From NCBI RefSeq assembly GCF_037029465.1, contig NZ_JAYMEM010000028.1:62001-126000 (forward strand): a stretch of DNA of 64,000 nucleotides. The letters run 5' to 3'. This DNA is from Mesoflavibacter sp037029465 (GTDB taxonomy: Bacteria; Bacteroidota; Bacteroidia; Flavobacteriales; Flavobacteriaceae). A model generated the notes under the pieces. It worked only from the letters and a program-made list of their open reading frames with translations. It was not told the DNA's origin and searched no databases. The position numbers and the translations under genes are program-made. Shown in pieces: positions 26,256 through 34,110 of the stretch (positions are counted from its first letter, which is position 1; every line of letters starts with the position of its first letter).

Positions 26256-28214
26256 ATGAAAAAAAAGAAAGTCAATTTAAGAGATTTGAATAAAACTTCT
26301 TCAGATACTCACAAGCGCAATGATGCCCACAACCAAAGCAGCGCAGAAAGCATAGTGAAATTTAAAGTTTATGTACCAGCAATTTTCAGCTTTGTAATGC
26401 TGATTATTGGCATTGCGATGGATTATTTTGACGTAGCATTTTTTAAAGATTGGATACGTATCGTCTGGTATGCAGTCGCATACCTTCCTGTAGGTTTTCC
26501 TGTGATAAAGGAAGGTTGGAACAGCATCAAAAATGGCGATTTCTTTACCGAATTTCTATTGATGTCCATCGCAACCATAGGTGCATTCGCCATTGGCGAA
26601 TATCCGGAAGGTGTGGCAGTAATGTTGTTTTATGCGGTAGGCGAATTATTCCAAAGTGCCGCGGTTAAAAGAGCCAAAGGAAGCATCAAGGCATTACTGG
26701 ATGTAAGACCCAATGAAGCTTTGGTTTATCGGGACAACAATTATGTTTCTGTAAATCCCGAAACCGTTGCTATTGGCGAAAAAGTGCAAGTACGTGTGGG
26801 CGAAAAAATTCCTTTAGATGGTATTTTATTGTCCGAAAAAGGCTCGTTCAATACCGCAGCATTAACGGGCGAAAGCAAACCTGATACCATTGCAAAAGGC
26901 GAAAAAGTATTTGCTGGAAGCATAAACTTGGACGGTGTAATTGAAATAAAAACTACTAAAGAATTTAAGGATAGTTCTATTGCAAGAATTTTGGATATGG
27001 TGCAAAACGCCACCGCACGGAAATCAAAGACCGAATTGTTCATTAGAAAGTTTGCAAAAATCTATACGCCTATCGTGGTATTCTTGGCAATTGCCTTGAC
27101 ATTTCTACCTTACTTTTTTGTGGACGATTATGTTTTTAGCGATTGGTTGTATAGAGCATTGATTTTCTTGGTTATTTCCTGTCCGTGTGCTTTGGTTATC
27201 TCTATTCCGTTGGGCTATTTTGGTGGATTGGGAGCAGCTTCAAAAAACGGGATTTTGTTCAAAGGCGCATCTTATTTGGATGAAATGACGAAGGTTAATA
27301 CCGTTGTTATGGACAAAACAGGAACTGTAACCAAAGGTGTTTTTAAAATCAAAGAAATAAAAGCCATTGGCTGGAAAGAACCTGAATTTATGAAATACCT
27401 AATGGCGATGGAAGAACAATCTACCCATCCCATTGCCAAGGCAATTATGGATTATAAAGCCGATGGCGAAGATTTTCAAGCTTCCGAAGTAAGTGAAGTA
27501 GCAGGAAAAGGCTTAAAGGGAACAGTAAACGGCAAAACCGTATTGGTTGGGAATAAACCATTGATGATTTCAAACAATATCGAAGTTCCATCTGAAACCG
27601 ACAACATTGTAGAATCTATCGTGATGGTTTCCATTGAAGGCAAATTTGCAGGCTATGTAATCATTGCAGACGAGTTAAAGGATGATGCCCACGAAGCCAT
27701 TAATCAAATTCGGGAATCGGGTATTTCAAAAATCATAATGCTTTCGGGCGATAAGGATTCCATTACTCAACAAGTTGCCAAAGAAATGGGTGTAGATTGG
27801 GCAAAAGGTGGATTGCTTCCAGAAGATAAATTGAAGGAAGTCGAAAAACTAATGTCCGAAAATGACGGAAGAGTAGCTTTCATTGGCGATGGCATCAACG
27901 ATGCCCCAGTATTGGCAGTAAGCGATGTTGGTATCGCAATGGGCGGCTTGGGAAGTGATGTAGCGATAGAAACGGCAGACGTTATCATCCAAACAGACCA
28001 ACCGAGCAAAATTGCAAAAGCAATTAAAATTGGTCGTTCAACCAGACGTATTGTATATCAAAATATTGCGCTTGCTTTTGGAGTAAAAGCTGTGGTACTT
28101 GTTTTGGGAGCAGGAGGCCTGGCGACAATGTGGGAGGCTGTGTTTGCGGATGTTGGTGTGGCTTTGTTAGCAATATTGAATGCAGTTAGGTTGCAGAAGA
28201 TGAAGTGGAAATAA
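26256..28214 (+). CDS. P1B-2 type Zn/Cd/Pb ATPase lacking an HMA domain
   Basis: A 652-residue exporter with the CPC motif at 309-311, TGES, DKTGT (Asp353), HP locus motif (STHPIAKAI), IGDGINDAPVLA, and an Asp in the last membrane pair (FADVGVALLAILNAVRL), which together indicate the Zn/Cd/Pb group. The N-terminal ~35 residues are Lys/His-rich and disordered; no CxxC metal-binding domain is present. It complements the P1B-4 ATPase at 21673, so the cluster exports metals across the inner membrane by two ATPase classes plus the RND pump. Confidence 0.9.
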   Translation: MKKKKVNLRDLNKTSSDTHKRNDAHNQSSAESIVKFKVYVPAIFSFVMLIIGIAMDYFDVAFFKDWIRIVWYAVAYLPVGFPVIKEGWNSIKNGDFFTEFLLMSIATIGAFAIGEYPEGVAVMLFYAVGELFQSAAVKRAKGSIKALLDVRPNEALVYRDNNYVSVNPETVAIGEKVQVRVGEKIPLDGILLSEKGSFNTAALTGESKPDTIAKGEKVFAGSINLDGVIEIKTTKEFKDSSIARILDMVQNATARKSKTELFIRKFAKIYTPIVVFLAIALTFLPYFFVDDYVFSDWLYRALIFLVISCPCALVISIPLGYFGGLGAASKNGILFKGASYLDEMTKVNTVVMDKTGTVTKGVFKIKEIKAIGWKEPEFMKYLMAMEEQSTHPIAKAIMDYKADGEDFQASEVSEVAGKGLKGTVNGKTVLVGNKPLMISNNIEVPSETDNIVESIVMVSIEGKFAGYVIIADELKDDAHEAINQIRESGISKIIMLSGDKDSITQQVAKEMGVDWAKGGLLPEDKLKEVEKLMSENDGRVAFIGDGINDAPVLAVSDVGIAMGGLGSDVAIETADVIIQTDQPSKIAKAIKIGRSTRRIVYQNIALAFGVKAVVLVLGAGGLATMWEAVFADVGVALLAILNAVRLQKMKWK

Positions 28215-28223
28215 TCAAAAAAG

Positions 28224-28391
28224 ATGTATCAAAAACAGAGAAATAAAAGAAATAAAAAGGTTAGTAAATCATCGAATAACAAAATCACAAAAAAAGATAA
28301 GTTCAATGGGATTCTTGCAATAATCTTTGTGGTAATAACCGCATTCCTATTATACTATTTTGTGCTAAAAGGGAATATTCATAAGCATTGA
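28224..28391 (+). CDS. Small basic single-helix membrane protein (tandem copy 1)
   Basis: A 55-residue open frame from ATG 28224 to TGA 28391. A strongly basic N-terminal half (QRNKRNKKVSK, ending KITKKDK) is followed by one transmembrane helix (GILAIIFVVITAFLLYYFVL). It is clearly related to the protein at 28493: both have RNKK, then ITKKDK, then a single helix. Two related tiny genes in a row argue that both are real. It starts 9 bases after the P1B-2 ATPase. A regulatory micropeptide of that ATPase is a reasonable guess. Confidence 0.55.
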   Translation: MYQKQRNKRNKKVSKSSNNKITKKDKFNGILAIIFVVITAFLLYYFVLKGNIHKH

Positions 28392-28492
28392 TGAACTACG
28401 AGAATATAATGTTCCAAGTGGTTTTTGGGGTTACAGCAGATGAAGTGGAAGTGGTTGATTGGTTGGTTGGTTCATAGCAAAAATGATATTCT

Positions 28493-28675
28493 ATGTTAGA
28501 AAATAGACGAAATAGACGAGATAGACGAAATAAAAAAAACACTAAAGTACCGTCTGTAAAAAATAGCATTACCAAAAAAGATAAAATAATTTGGATTGGT
28601 ATTCTAATCGTTGTTATCCTGTTAATCTGCTTTGTACTGTTCTTACAGTTCCTAAAGTATTTTATATCTGTTTAA
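28493..28675 (+). CDS. Small basic single-helix membrane protein (tandem copy 2)
   Basis: A 60-residue protein: very basic N terminus (RRNRRDRRNKKN), then SITKKDK, then a transmembrane helix (IIWIGILIVVILLICFVLF). It is a paralogue of the protein at 28224. It closes the metal block, just before the RteC module. No family recognised. Confidence 0.6.
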   Translation: MLENRRNRRDRRNKKNTKVPSVKNSITKKDKIIWIGILIVVILLICFVLFLQFLKYFISV

Positions 28676-28839
28676 TTGATAGATAAATATTAAAGAAAAT
28701 ATTTAGCATAGCTATAAAATATTCAAGAGTTGTGAAGGATAAATTGACTGGTTTTAACTTTCCCAATTTAACGTTACTTATAATTTTGAATGCAACGTTA
28801 TTGCAAATGATGAAATGGTAATAATGATACCGAAAATAA

Positions 28840-29691
28840 ATGACAACAAATTACGAGGACATATTAAAAAAATTAGACTATGAATTAAATATTCTTGAAA
28901 TAGAAGAAGAAGATATTTTAGTGAGAGCTGAAAAAGGGATTAAACTTGCAAAGCAAACCCTTAAGAAAGTTAGAAGTATCATAGTTGACTATGAATTTAA
29001 AACCAAATTAGATGAAATATCTTTTTTTAAGTGTACTAAACCAAAAATTTATAGCAAACTCATATATTATGTAAAACTATTTAATATTGAAGGTAAAAGA
29101 CCAAGAGGTAGTAATAAATCTCAAGTAAAATATTTGAACAATTATATTGAAAAACTTCAAACTTATTTTAACGACAATCTCGATTTTTACCATTATTACC
29201 GTAGGGAAGCCACGGTATTTGATGAACAATATTTTTTGAGAGGCAAGGCAGATATTCGGTTATTCCCGGATTCATTTCACTTTTTTGTAGATGAACAATT
29301 TGCAACAAGCCACGATAGTACAGTAGCCACAATTTTAGCCTACGACCTTTTGATTGTACACTTAAAACGGGAAATTGATAAATTGGAAAATAATGGAAAT
29401 TATGCAAGTTTAAGATTGTTACAAAGTAAAACCAAAATTACCTGGACAGCCCACAAAATATATTTAATTGAACTGATATATGCTTTGCACAGCACAGATG
29501 TCATAAATAATGGTACTGTTGACATTAAAGATATTGCCTATTTTGTTGAAAAAACGTTTAAAGTGGACTTGGGCGATTATTACAGGGCTTTTTTGGAAAT
29601 ACGGATGCGTAAAAATGGGAGAACCAAATTCTTGGATATACTAAAAAAGCAGTTGACCAAACGGATGGATGATACTGATAACGTAAAATAA
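28840..29691 (+). CDS. rteC: RteC-family regulator (copy 1)
   Basis: A 283-residue helical protein matching the RteC domain along its length: ISFFKCTKPKIYSKLIYYVKLFNIE, FYHYYRREATVFDEQYFLRGK, SHDSTVATILAYDLL, and a C-terminal segment LGDYYRAFLEIRMRK. In CTnDOT, RteC activates excision genes. Here it most likely controls the module that follows, or element excision. A second copy is at 58271-59116 on the other strand. It ends at a terminator hairpin whose arm is shared with copy 2. Confidence 0.85.
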   Translation: MTTNYEDILKKLDYELNILEIEEEDILVRAEKGIKLAKQTLKKVRSIIVDYEFKTKLDEISFFKCTKPKIYSKLIYYVKLFNIEGKRPRGSNKSQVKYLNNYIEKLQTYFNDNLDFYHYYRREATVFDEQYFLRGKADIRLFPDSFHFFVDEQFATSHDSTVATILAYDLLIVHLKREIDKLENNGNYASLRLLQSKTKITWTAHKIYLIELIYALHSTDVINNGTVDIKDIAYFVEKTFKVDLGDYYRAFLEIRMRKNGRTKFLDILKKQLTKRMDDTDNVK

Positions 29692-29692
29692 G

Positions 29693-29719
29693 ACACCCAA
29701 GATGCTTCAACTTGGGTGT
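29693..29719 (+). terminator. Terminator after rteC copy 1
   Basis: A perfect 9-bp stem ACACCCAAG / CTTGGGTGT with a 9-base loop is followed by TTCTTGTTTT. The same ACACCCAAG arm is found again at 29831 and, near rteC copy 2, at 58126 and 58242. Confidence 0.75.
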
Positions 29720-29888
29720 TTCTTGTTTTATGGAAAATCTCATTTTATTTGGTGGTTTTTAGATAGGGTATTTTTTCTGAAGAAGTACCAAAACCCTCTA
29801 TTGTATTACATTGAAAATGAGAGAAGAAAAACACCCAAGTAGGCCTAACTTGTGAATAAAATCCAGCAAACTACCCCAATTTTGTAGA

Positions 29889-29903
29889 ACGAAAGTCAAA
29901 TCA
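29889..29903 (+). repeat. 15-bp shared motif ACGAAAGTCAAATCA (copy 1 of 3)
   Basis: An exact 15-mer 65 bases upstream of the HTH gene. Identical copies lie at 47667-47681 beside the integrase and at 58069-58083 (reverse strand) upstream of the second HTH gene. Confidence 0.6.
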
Positions 29904-29908
29904 GGTCA

Positions 29909-29946
29909 GGGGCTATCATTTTAGATGAAAGCAAAACGGTAGTCCC
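29909..29946 (+). promoter_or_regulatory. Leader hairpin upstream of the HTH gene
   Basis: GGGGCTATC and GGTAGTCCC pair over 9 bp (two G-U pairs), followed by TTACTTTTAATC and the HTH start codon 22 bases later. A hairpin of matching position, also followed by TTTTTAATC, lies at 57930-57967 before the second HTH gene. It looks like an attenuator or a processing site. Confidence 0.4.
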
Positions 29947-29967
29947 TTACTTTTAATCCGTTCTATT

Positions 29968-30246
29968 ATGCCCACAAGTATTATTACCACAGACGACCTT
30001 CGAGAATTCAAAATGGAACTGCTCGATGATATTAAAGAACTACTTAACAGCCAATCTGGTCATATTACCAAAAGGTGGCTAAAATCCCCTGAAGTAAAAA
30101 AGCTTTTGGGAATCTCTTCTGGCACGTTACAGAATTTAAGAATTAATGGCACATTGCCCTACACCAAAGTAGGGGGTGTACTCTATTACGATTACGAAGA
30201 AATAATTAGCGTAATGGAAAATAATAAAGTTCATAACAAATTCTAA
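29968..30246 (+). CDS. Helix-turn-helix protein, excisionase/MerR-like (copy 1)
   Basis: A 92-residue protein with a short N-terminal helix (ITTDDLREFKMELLDDIKELL) and a C-terminal HTH_17-type winged helix (RWLKSPEVKKLLGISSGTLQNLRINGTLPYTKVGGVLYYDYEEI). Such proteins act as recombination directionality factors or regulators in Bacteroidetes elements. Copy 2 (57629-57907) is about three quarters identical by eye, with the HTH core nearly unchanged. It heads an operon with the winged-helix and ATPase genes. Confidence 0.85.
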   Translation: MPTSIITTDDLREFKMELLDDIKELLNSQSGHITKRWLKSPEVKKLLGISSGTLQNLRINGTLPYTKVGGVLYYDYEEIISVMENNKVHNKF

Positions 30247-30252
30247 ATCGTT

Positions 30253-30939
30253 TTGGAGCAGGTCAATTACATTAAGCACCTAAACGCTGTATTCTTACAA
30301 TTCTCAAAGGATAGCCGTTTAAATCCCACGCACATAAGTTTGTACGTGGCATTGTTTCAATTATGGAACAACTATCACTTTCCTATGGAATTCTATGTCA
30401 ATCGAGAAGAAGCGATGCGGTTTTCCAAGATTGGTTCAAAAACTACCTACCATCGCTGCATCAAAGAACTACATCATTGGAATTACCTATTGTACGAACC
30501 CTCACATAATCCATTTAAAGGCAGCCGAATCAAGATGTTCAATTTTGGGACAAGTGATGGACAAGCTCTGTACCCAAACGATACCAATATCGGGACAAGC
30601 AATGGACAAGCGGTGGTATCTATAAACAAACATATACAAACAGGAAGAAACAAAGCAAATGATACTAAACTTGACCAACCAAAAAATGAAAATGAAGTCA
30701 TTGATTTTTTTGAAAAGGAAAATTGGCCAGGAGTGGAGGCCAAAAAATTTTACAACCATTACCAAGGTATCGGCTGGAAAGTAGGTGGCAAAACAAAAAT
30801 TGTTAATTGGCAAGCCACAGCTCGCAGCTGGATGTTAAAAGCGGACGAGCTCAAACAAGAAAAAACGATGGTCGCAGTTAGCCAAAATACGGACAACCTA
30901 AAGACGAGTTCCAACAAAAATTATAATGAACCCTTATGA
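30253..30939 (+). CDS. Winged-helix replication-type protein (copy 1)
   Basis: A 228-residue protein from a TTG start at 30253; the start is supported because it aligns residue for residue with the ATG start of copy 2 (57589). The first ~100 residues look like a winged helix (LNPTHISLYVALFQLW, FSKIGSKTTYHRCIKELHHW). The C-terminal part (residues ~155-200, EKENWPGVEAKKFYNHYQGIGW) resembles the DnaD-like segment of primosomal proteins and is missing in copy 2. It overlaps the DnaC-like ATPase gene by 4 bases, so the two probably form a helicase-loading pair. Confidence 0.7.
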   Translation: MEQVNYIKHLNAVFLQFSKDSRLNPTHISLYVALFQLWNNYHFPMEFYVNREEAMRFSKIGSKTTYHRCIKELHHWNYLLYEPSHNPFKGSRIKMFNFGTSDGQALYPNDTNIGTSNGQAVVSINKHIQTGRNKANDTKLDQPKNENEVIDFFEKENWPGVEAKKFYNHYQGIGWKVGGKTKIVNWQATARSWMLKADELKQEKTMVAVSQNTDNLKTSSNKNYNEPL

Positions 30940-31598
30940 ATCTCCACAAACCACATATCATTACCGAGGGTAGCGTTCAATACACCTTGGGAGAACTGAA
31001 AGACAATCAAATGCTTTATGATTTTGATAAAATGCTCATTTATCTCAATGCCAAAGGAAAACTACTTTTTGGCAAAAAATTCAAAATTTTTGAAGAAGAC
31101 CGTGATATTGTATTCAAGCTCTGTAATTATTTTATCAGGGATGAAGCTAATTGCAAAAAATTGAATATCGACATCAATAAAGGCATTTTACTTTCCGGTC
31201 CTGTTGGTTGCGGAAAGACCAGTTTAATGAAGCTGTTACGCCATATTGTGCCACATCAAAAATCGTATGAAGTTATACCCACACGGAACATTGCATTTGC
31301 ATTTAACAATATTGGTTACACCATTATTGAAAATTATGGCGATAAGAGGTTTTATTGTTTTGATGATTTAGGTGTAGAACCAACTGGAAGGCATTTTGGA
31401 AAAGATTGTAATGTAATGGGCGAAATCTTACTTTCACGTTATGATTTATTTTTAAGTCATAAAACTAAAACACACGCAACTACAAACCTCAATGCTAAAG
31501 AACTGGAGGAACGTTATGGGAATAGGGTACGTTCAAGGATGCGACAACTGTTCAATTTAATTGCCTTTGATAAAAGCAGTCGTGATAAAAGGGATTAA
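30936..31598 (+). CDS. DnaC/IstB-like AAA+ ATPase (copy 1)
   Basis: A 220-residue ATPase with Walker A LLSGPVGCGKTSLMKLL (residues ~87-103), Walker B FYCFDDLGVE (~143-152) and a sensor/arginine-finger region (THATTNLNAKELEERYGNRVRSRMRQLFNLI). It resembles helicase loaders. With the winged-helix protein it makes a phage-like primosome pair. Copy 2 (56394-57056) keeps all these motifs with high identity. Confidence 0.82.
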   Translation: MNLHKPHIITEGSVQYTLGELKDNQMLYDFDKMLIYLNAKGKLLFGKKFKIFEEDRDIVFKLCNYFIRDEANCKKLNIDINKGILLSGPVGCGKTSLMKLLRHIVPHQKSYEVIPTRNIAFAFNNIGYTIIENYGDKRFYCFDDLGVEPTGRHFGKDCNVMGEILLSRYDLFLSHKTKTHATTNLNAKELEERYGNRVRSRMRQLFNLIAFDKSSRDKRD

Positions 31599-31600
31599 AT

Positions 31601-32026
31601 CTAATTTTGGTTTTCTTCCTCTAAAAGAAGTAGTTCGTGTATCATATCGCTTTCATCCAAATATTGAGCCAACCATTCTTGTTGGGAAAGCCAATTGATA
31701 TACTCTTTATCAGATTCCCAAATAGCTTCAACATATTCCCCTCTATATTTACCGAAACTAAATTTCGTTCCAGAATCTTGTCCCTCAACTTCAGTATCGA
31801 ACAATTTGTAATAGGTTTCTAATAAACCTTCTTCTCTACACCTGTAATACAGCCATTGTTTTTTATAGCCTTTGTATTGCCTTCTTTTTTCAAGATATTT
31901 TACCTTTTCAACATCAGATAAGGCCTTAAATGAATTTCGTTTGGTTTTTGGTTTAAACAACCATCCAAAAGTCATCCCCAAAGTATTTTGAAGTACGTTC
32001 AAAAAGAAAATTGCAATTGCTCTCAT
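31601..32026 (-). CDS. Small protein with exonuclease X C-terminal-like domain
   Basis: A 141-residue protein, convergent with the ATPase gene. A hydrophobic N-terminal stretch (residues ~3-25) and a basic middle precede a C-terminal motif FSFGKYRGEYVEAIWESD then YINWLSQQEWL, which fits the F-G-K-x-x-G...W-x-x DUF3820/exonuclease X C-terminal module, a DNA-associated accessory domain. No nuclease catalytic residues are present. It may be a small inhibitor, adaptor or nucleic-acid-binding membrane protein. It is unlikely to belong to the Qat operon, being on the opposite strand. Confidence 0.65.
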   Translation of the reverse strand: MRAIAIFFLNVLQNTLGMTFGWLFKPKTKRNSFKALSDVEKVKYLEKRRQYKGYKKQWLYYRCREEGLLETYYKLFDTEVEGQDSGTKFSFGKYRGEYVEAIWESDKEYINWLSQQEWLAQYLDESDMIHELLLLEEENQN

Positions 32027-32172
32027 TTTATTTGCACTAGAGTTTATAACACTCTAATTAGGCCTAATTTACGAAAAAAGACCAAAATTTTGACTTCCAG
32101 AAGTAAAGATATATTCTTAATAAAATTTTAACAATTTGTAGGAAACCGTAAGAATTTAAAAAGACATTTCAG

Positions 32173-32180
32173 TATATTTA
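32173..32180 (+). promoter_or_regulatory. Promoter-like -7 box TATATTTA before the Qat operon
   Basis: TATATTTA deviates from TAnnTTTG in the last base only. It would start transcription near 32187, upstream of a leader reading frame, a terminator-like hairpin and qatA. Confidence 0.35.
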
Positions 32181-32204
32181 TAGGCGATTACGCTTAAAAT
32201 ATTA

Positions 32205-32273
32205 ATGTTTAAAAAGCTAATGGGTTTTCATTGGCTTTTTTTGAATAAAATAACGTCAAAAAATGTGGAATGA
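32205..32273 (+). CDS. Possible 22-codon leader peptide of the Qat operon
   Basis: ATG at 32205 opens a 22-codon frame that runs through the hairpin at 32211-32242 and stops with TGA at 32271-32273, overlapping the start of qatA (ATG 32263) by 11 bases. The peptide is basic and hydrophobic (begins MFKKLMGFHWLFLNK). Translation would melt the hairpin and bring ribosomes to the qatA start. It may be coincidental; conservation would decide. Confidence 0.3.
   Translation: MFKKLMGFHWLFLNKITSKNVE
32211..32242 (+). terminator. Terminator-like hairpin between promoter and qatA
   Basis: AAAAAGCTAATG and CATTGGCTTTTT pair over about 12 bases (one G-U) around GGTTTT and end in seven T residues. It ends 20 bases before the qatA ATG, so it either insulates qatA from upstream transcription or works as an attenuator. 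Confidence 0.55.
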
Positions 32274-34104
32274 TAACGAAACAAACTCTGATTTTATCGA
32301 CTATCAGCATCTTGTAAATGCTGTAACAAGCATTGTAAACAATGTCAATCTATTGCCTTGTAGTATTGGTGTTTTTGGCGATTGGGGAAGCGGAAAGTCG
32401 AGTCTTATGAGAATGGTTGAAGAGACCTATTTAGGGGACAAAGATGTTTTAATTATCAACTTTAATGGATGGTTATTTGAAGGGTATGAAGATACCAAAA
32501 CCGTTTTGATGGGCAGGATAGTTAACGAAATAATCAAAAAAAGAAAACCACAGGATAAAGCATTAAAAATTGCAGCAAAACTTCTAAAAAAAATAGACTT
32601 ACTTAAAATTGGACAATCTGCTGTTAAGCATGGAGCTGGTTTTATGTTAATGGGGCCAGCAGGACTTGCCTTAACTACTACATCAGACATCTTAAGTAAG
32701 TTGTCCAATGCCGATTATGAAGAGTATATAAAAAAGCAAAATGAAAATACTGACCCTGACGAAATCCTTAAAAATGACATTCAAGAATTCCATCTAGCAT
32801 TTGAAGAATTAATTAAGGAAACCAATTTAAAAAAAATAGTAGTGTTAATTGATGATTTGGATAGGTGTTCACCAGATACAGTCATTGGAACACTTGAAGC
32901 CATTAAATTATTCTTATTTGCGAAAAATACTGCTTTTGTAATTGGGGCGGATGAACGACTCATTAAACATGCAGTTAGAAGAAGGTTTCCAGAAATACCA
33001 GGAGACAATACTGAAGTGGGACGTGATTATCTGGAAAAACTAATTCAATACCCAATAAGAATTCCACCCCTTAGTGACCTAGAATTGACAACTTACATCA
33101 ATCTATTATTCACTAATTTATATACGGACATCGGAGAATTTGAACATATCAGGATAAGTGTTTTAGAAGAGAAAAATAAAGACCAATTTGGTTTTACGTT
33201 TAGATTAGAAAATGCGAATGAATTTGTTACTGAAGTCAACGAAAATCTAAAAGAAGCGTTGCTTCTCTCTGCCCAACTTGTATCGGTTCTGGCAGTAGGT
33301 CTTAATGGTAACCCCAGACAGACAAAAAGATTTTTAAACACTCTTTTGTTAAGACACCAGATGGCCAATTCCAAAGGAGAAAATCTTGATAAACGTATTT
33401 TGGCAAAACTAATGCTCTTGGAATACTTCAAGTCAGAAACGTTCAAAAGTTTTTATCAACAACAAGCAAAGAACCAAGGAATTATTACCGAATTAAAATT
33501 GATGGAAGAGTTAGTACTAGAAAATAATGATGAAAAATTAGATGAACTGCCAGTAGAATTTCAAAGTTATTTACAAGATTCTTGGATTAGACAATGGCTA
33601 TCTTCAGAACCCAATGTCAGCGAGGTAAATTTACAATCCTATTTTTATTATTCAAGAGACAAATTATCCGTTTCTGGGACTAATATCCAAAGAATGAGTT
33701 CTCAAGCTCAAGAATTATTTATAAAACTCTTAAATGATTCTGAAACTATCAGAAGCTTGGCCTTAAAAGAAGTAAGGTCTCTTAGCGATGGGGATTCATC
33801 AGCGATATTTGAATCTCTAGCAGAAAGAATGAAAAATGAAGGAGAACAGAATGGGGAATCACCAACCATAAAACGTTTAATAGATTTTTGTAACGTCAGA
33901 AATGAACTAATCTCTCAATTATTAAGTTTGATTGATAAATTACCGCACCAAGTTTTACCACTTAGTATTACCACTTGGCTTCAAGGAATTTCCGAAAATA
34001 CTTCGCACGAACCTACAGTTAATAAAATGATAAAAGACTGGAGTAAGAGTTCAACAAATAAGCGTTTGGCAGGAATCGCCAAACGTAAATTAAAAAACTT
34101 GTAA
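32263..34104 (+). CDS. qatA: QatA: KAP-family P-loop NTPase of the Qat anti-phage system
   Basis: A 613-residue KAP NTPase: Walker A GDWGSGKSS (residues 39-47), NFNGWLFEGYE just after it, a hydrophobic insertion (residues ~124-140, typical of KAP proteins that dip into membranes), Walker B VVLIDDLDRCSPDTV (Asp197, Asp198) and FVIGADERLI. The order KAP ATPase, QatB, QueC-like, TatD-like is the QatABCD system, shown by others to give phage resistance. It is the first gene of a tightly packed four-gene operon and follows a hairpin-bearing leader. Confidence 0.92.
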   Translation: MWNDNETNSDFIDYQHLVNAVTSIVNNVNLLPCSIGVFGDWGSGKSSLMRMVEETYLGDKDVLIINFNGWLFEGYEDTKTVLMGRIVNEIIKKRKPQDKALKIAAKLLKKIDLLKIGQSAVKHGAGFMLMGPAGLALTTTSDILSKLSNADYEEYIKKQNENTDPDEILKNDIQEFHLAFEELIKETNLKKIVVLIDDLDRCSPDTVIGTLEAIKLFLFAKNTAFVIGADERLIKHAVRRRFPEIPGDNTEVGRDYLEKLIQYPIRIPPLSDLELTTYINLLFTNLYTDIGEFEHIRISVLEEKNKDQFGFTFRLENANEFVTEVNENLKEALLLSAQLVSVLAVGLNGNPRQTKRFLNTLLLRHQMANSKGENLDKRILAKLMLLEYFKSETFKSFYQQQAKNQGIITELKLMEELVLENNDEKLDELPVEFQSYLQDSWIRQWLSSEPNVSEVNLQSYFYYSRDKLSVSGTNIQRMSSQAQELFIKLLNDSETIRSLALKEVRSLSDGDSSAIFESLAERMKNEGEQNGESPTIKRLIDFCNVRNELISQLLSLIDKLPHQVLPLSITTWLQGISENTSHEPTVNKMIKDWSKSSTNKRLAGIAKRKLKNL

Positions 34105-34110
34105 TAAATT

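Noticed and set aside
28391..28477. 28-codon frame overlapping the stop of the first tiny membrane protein
   Set aside because: Low-complexity Val/Gly/Trp composition and no counterpart after the second tiny protein.
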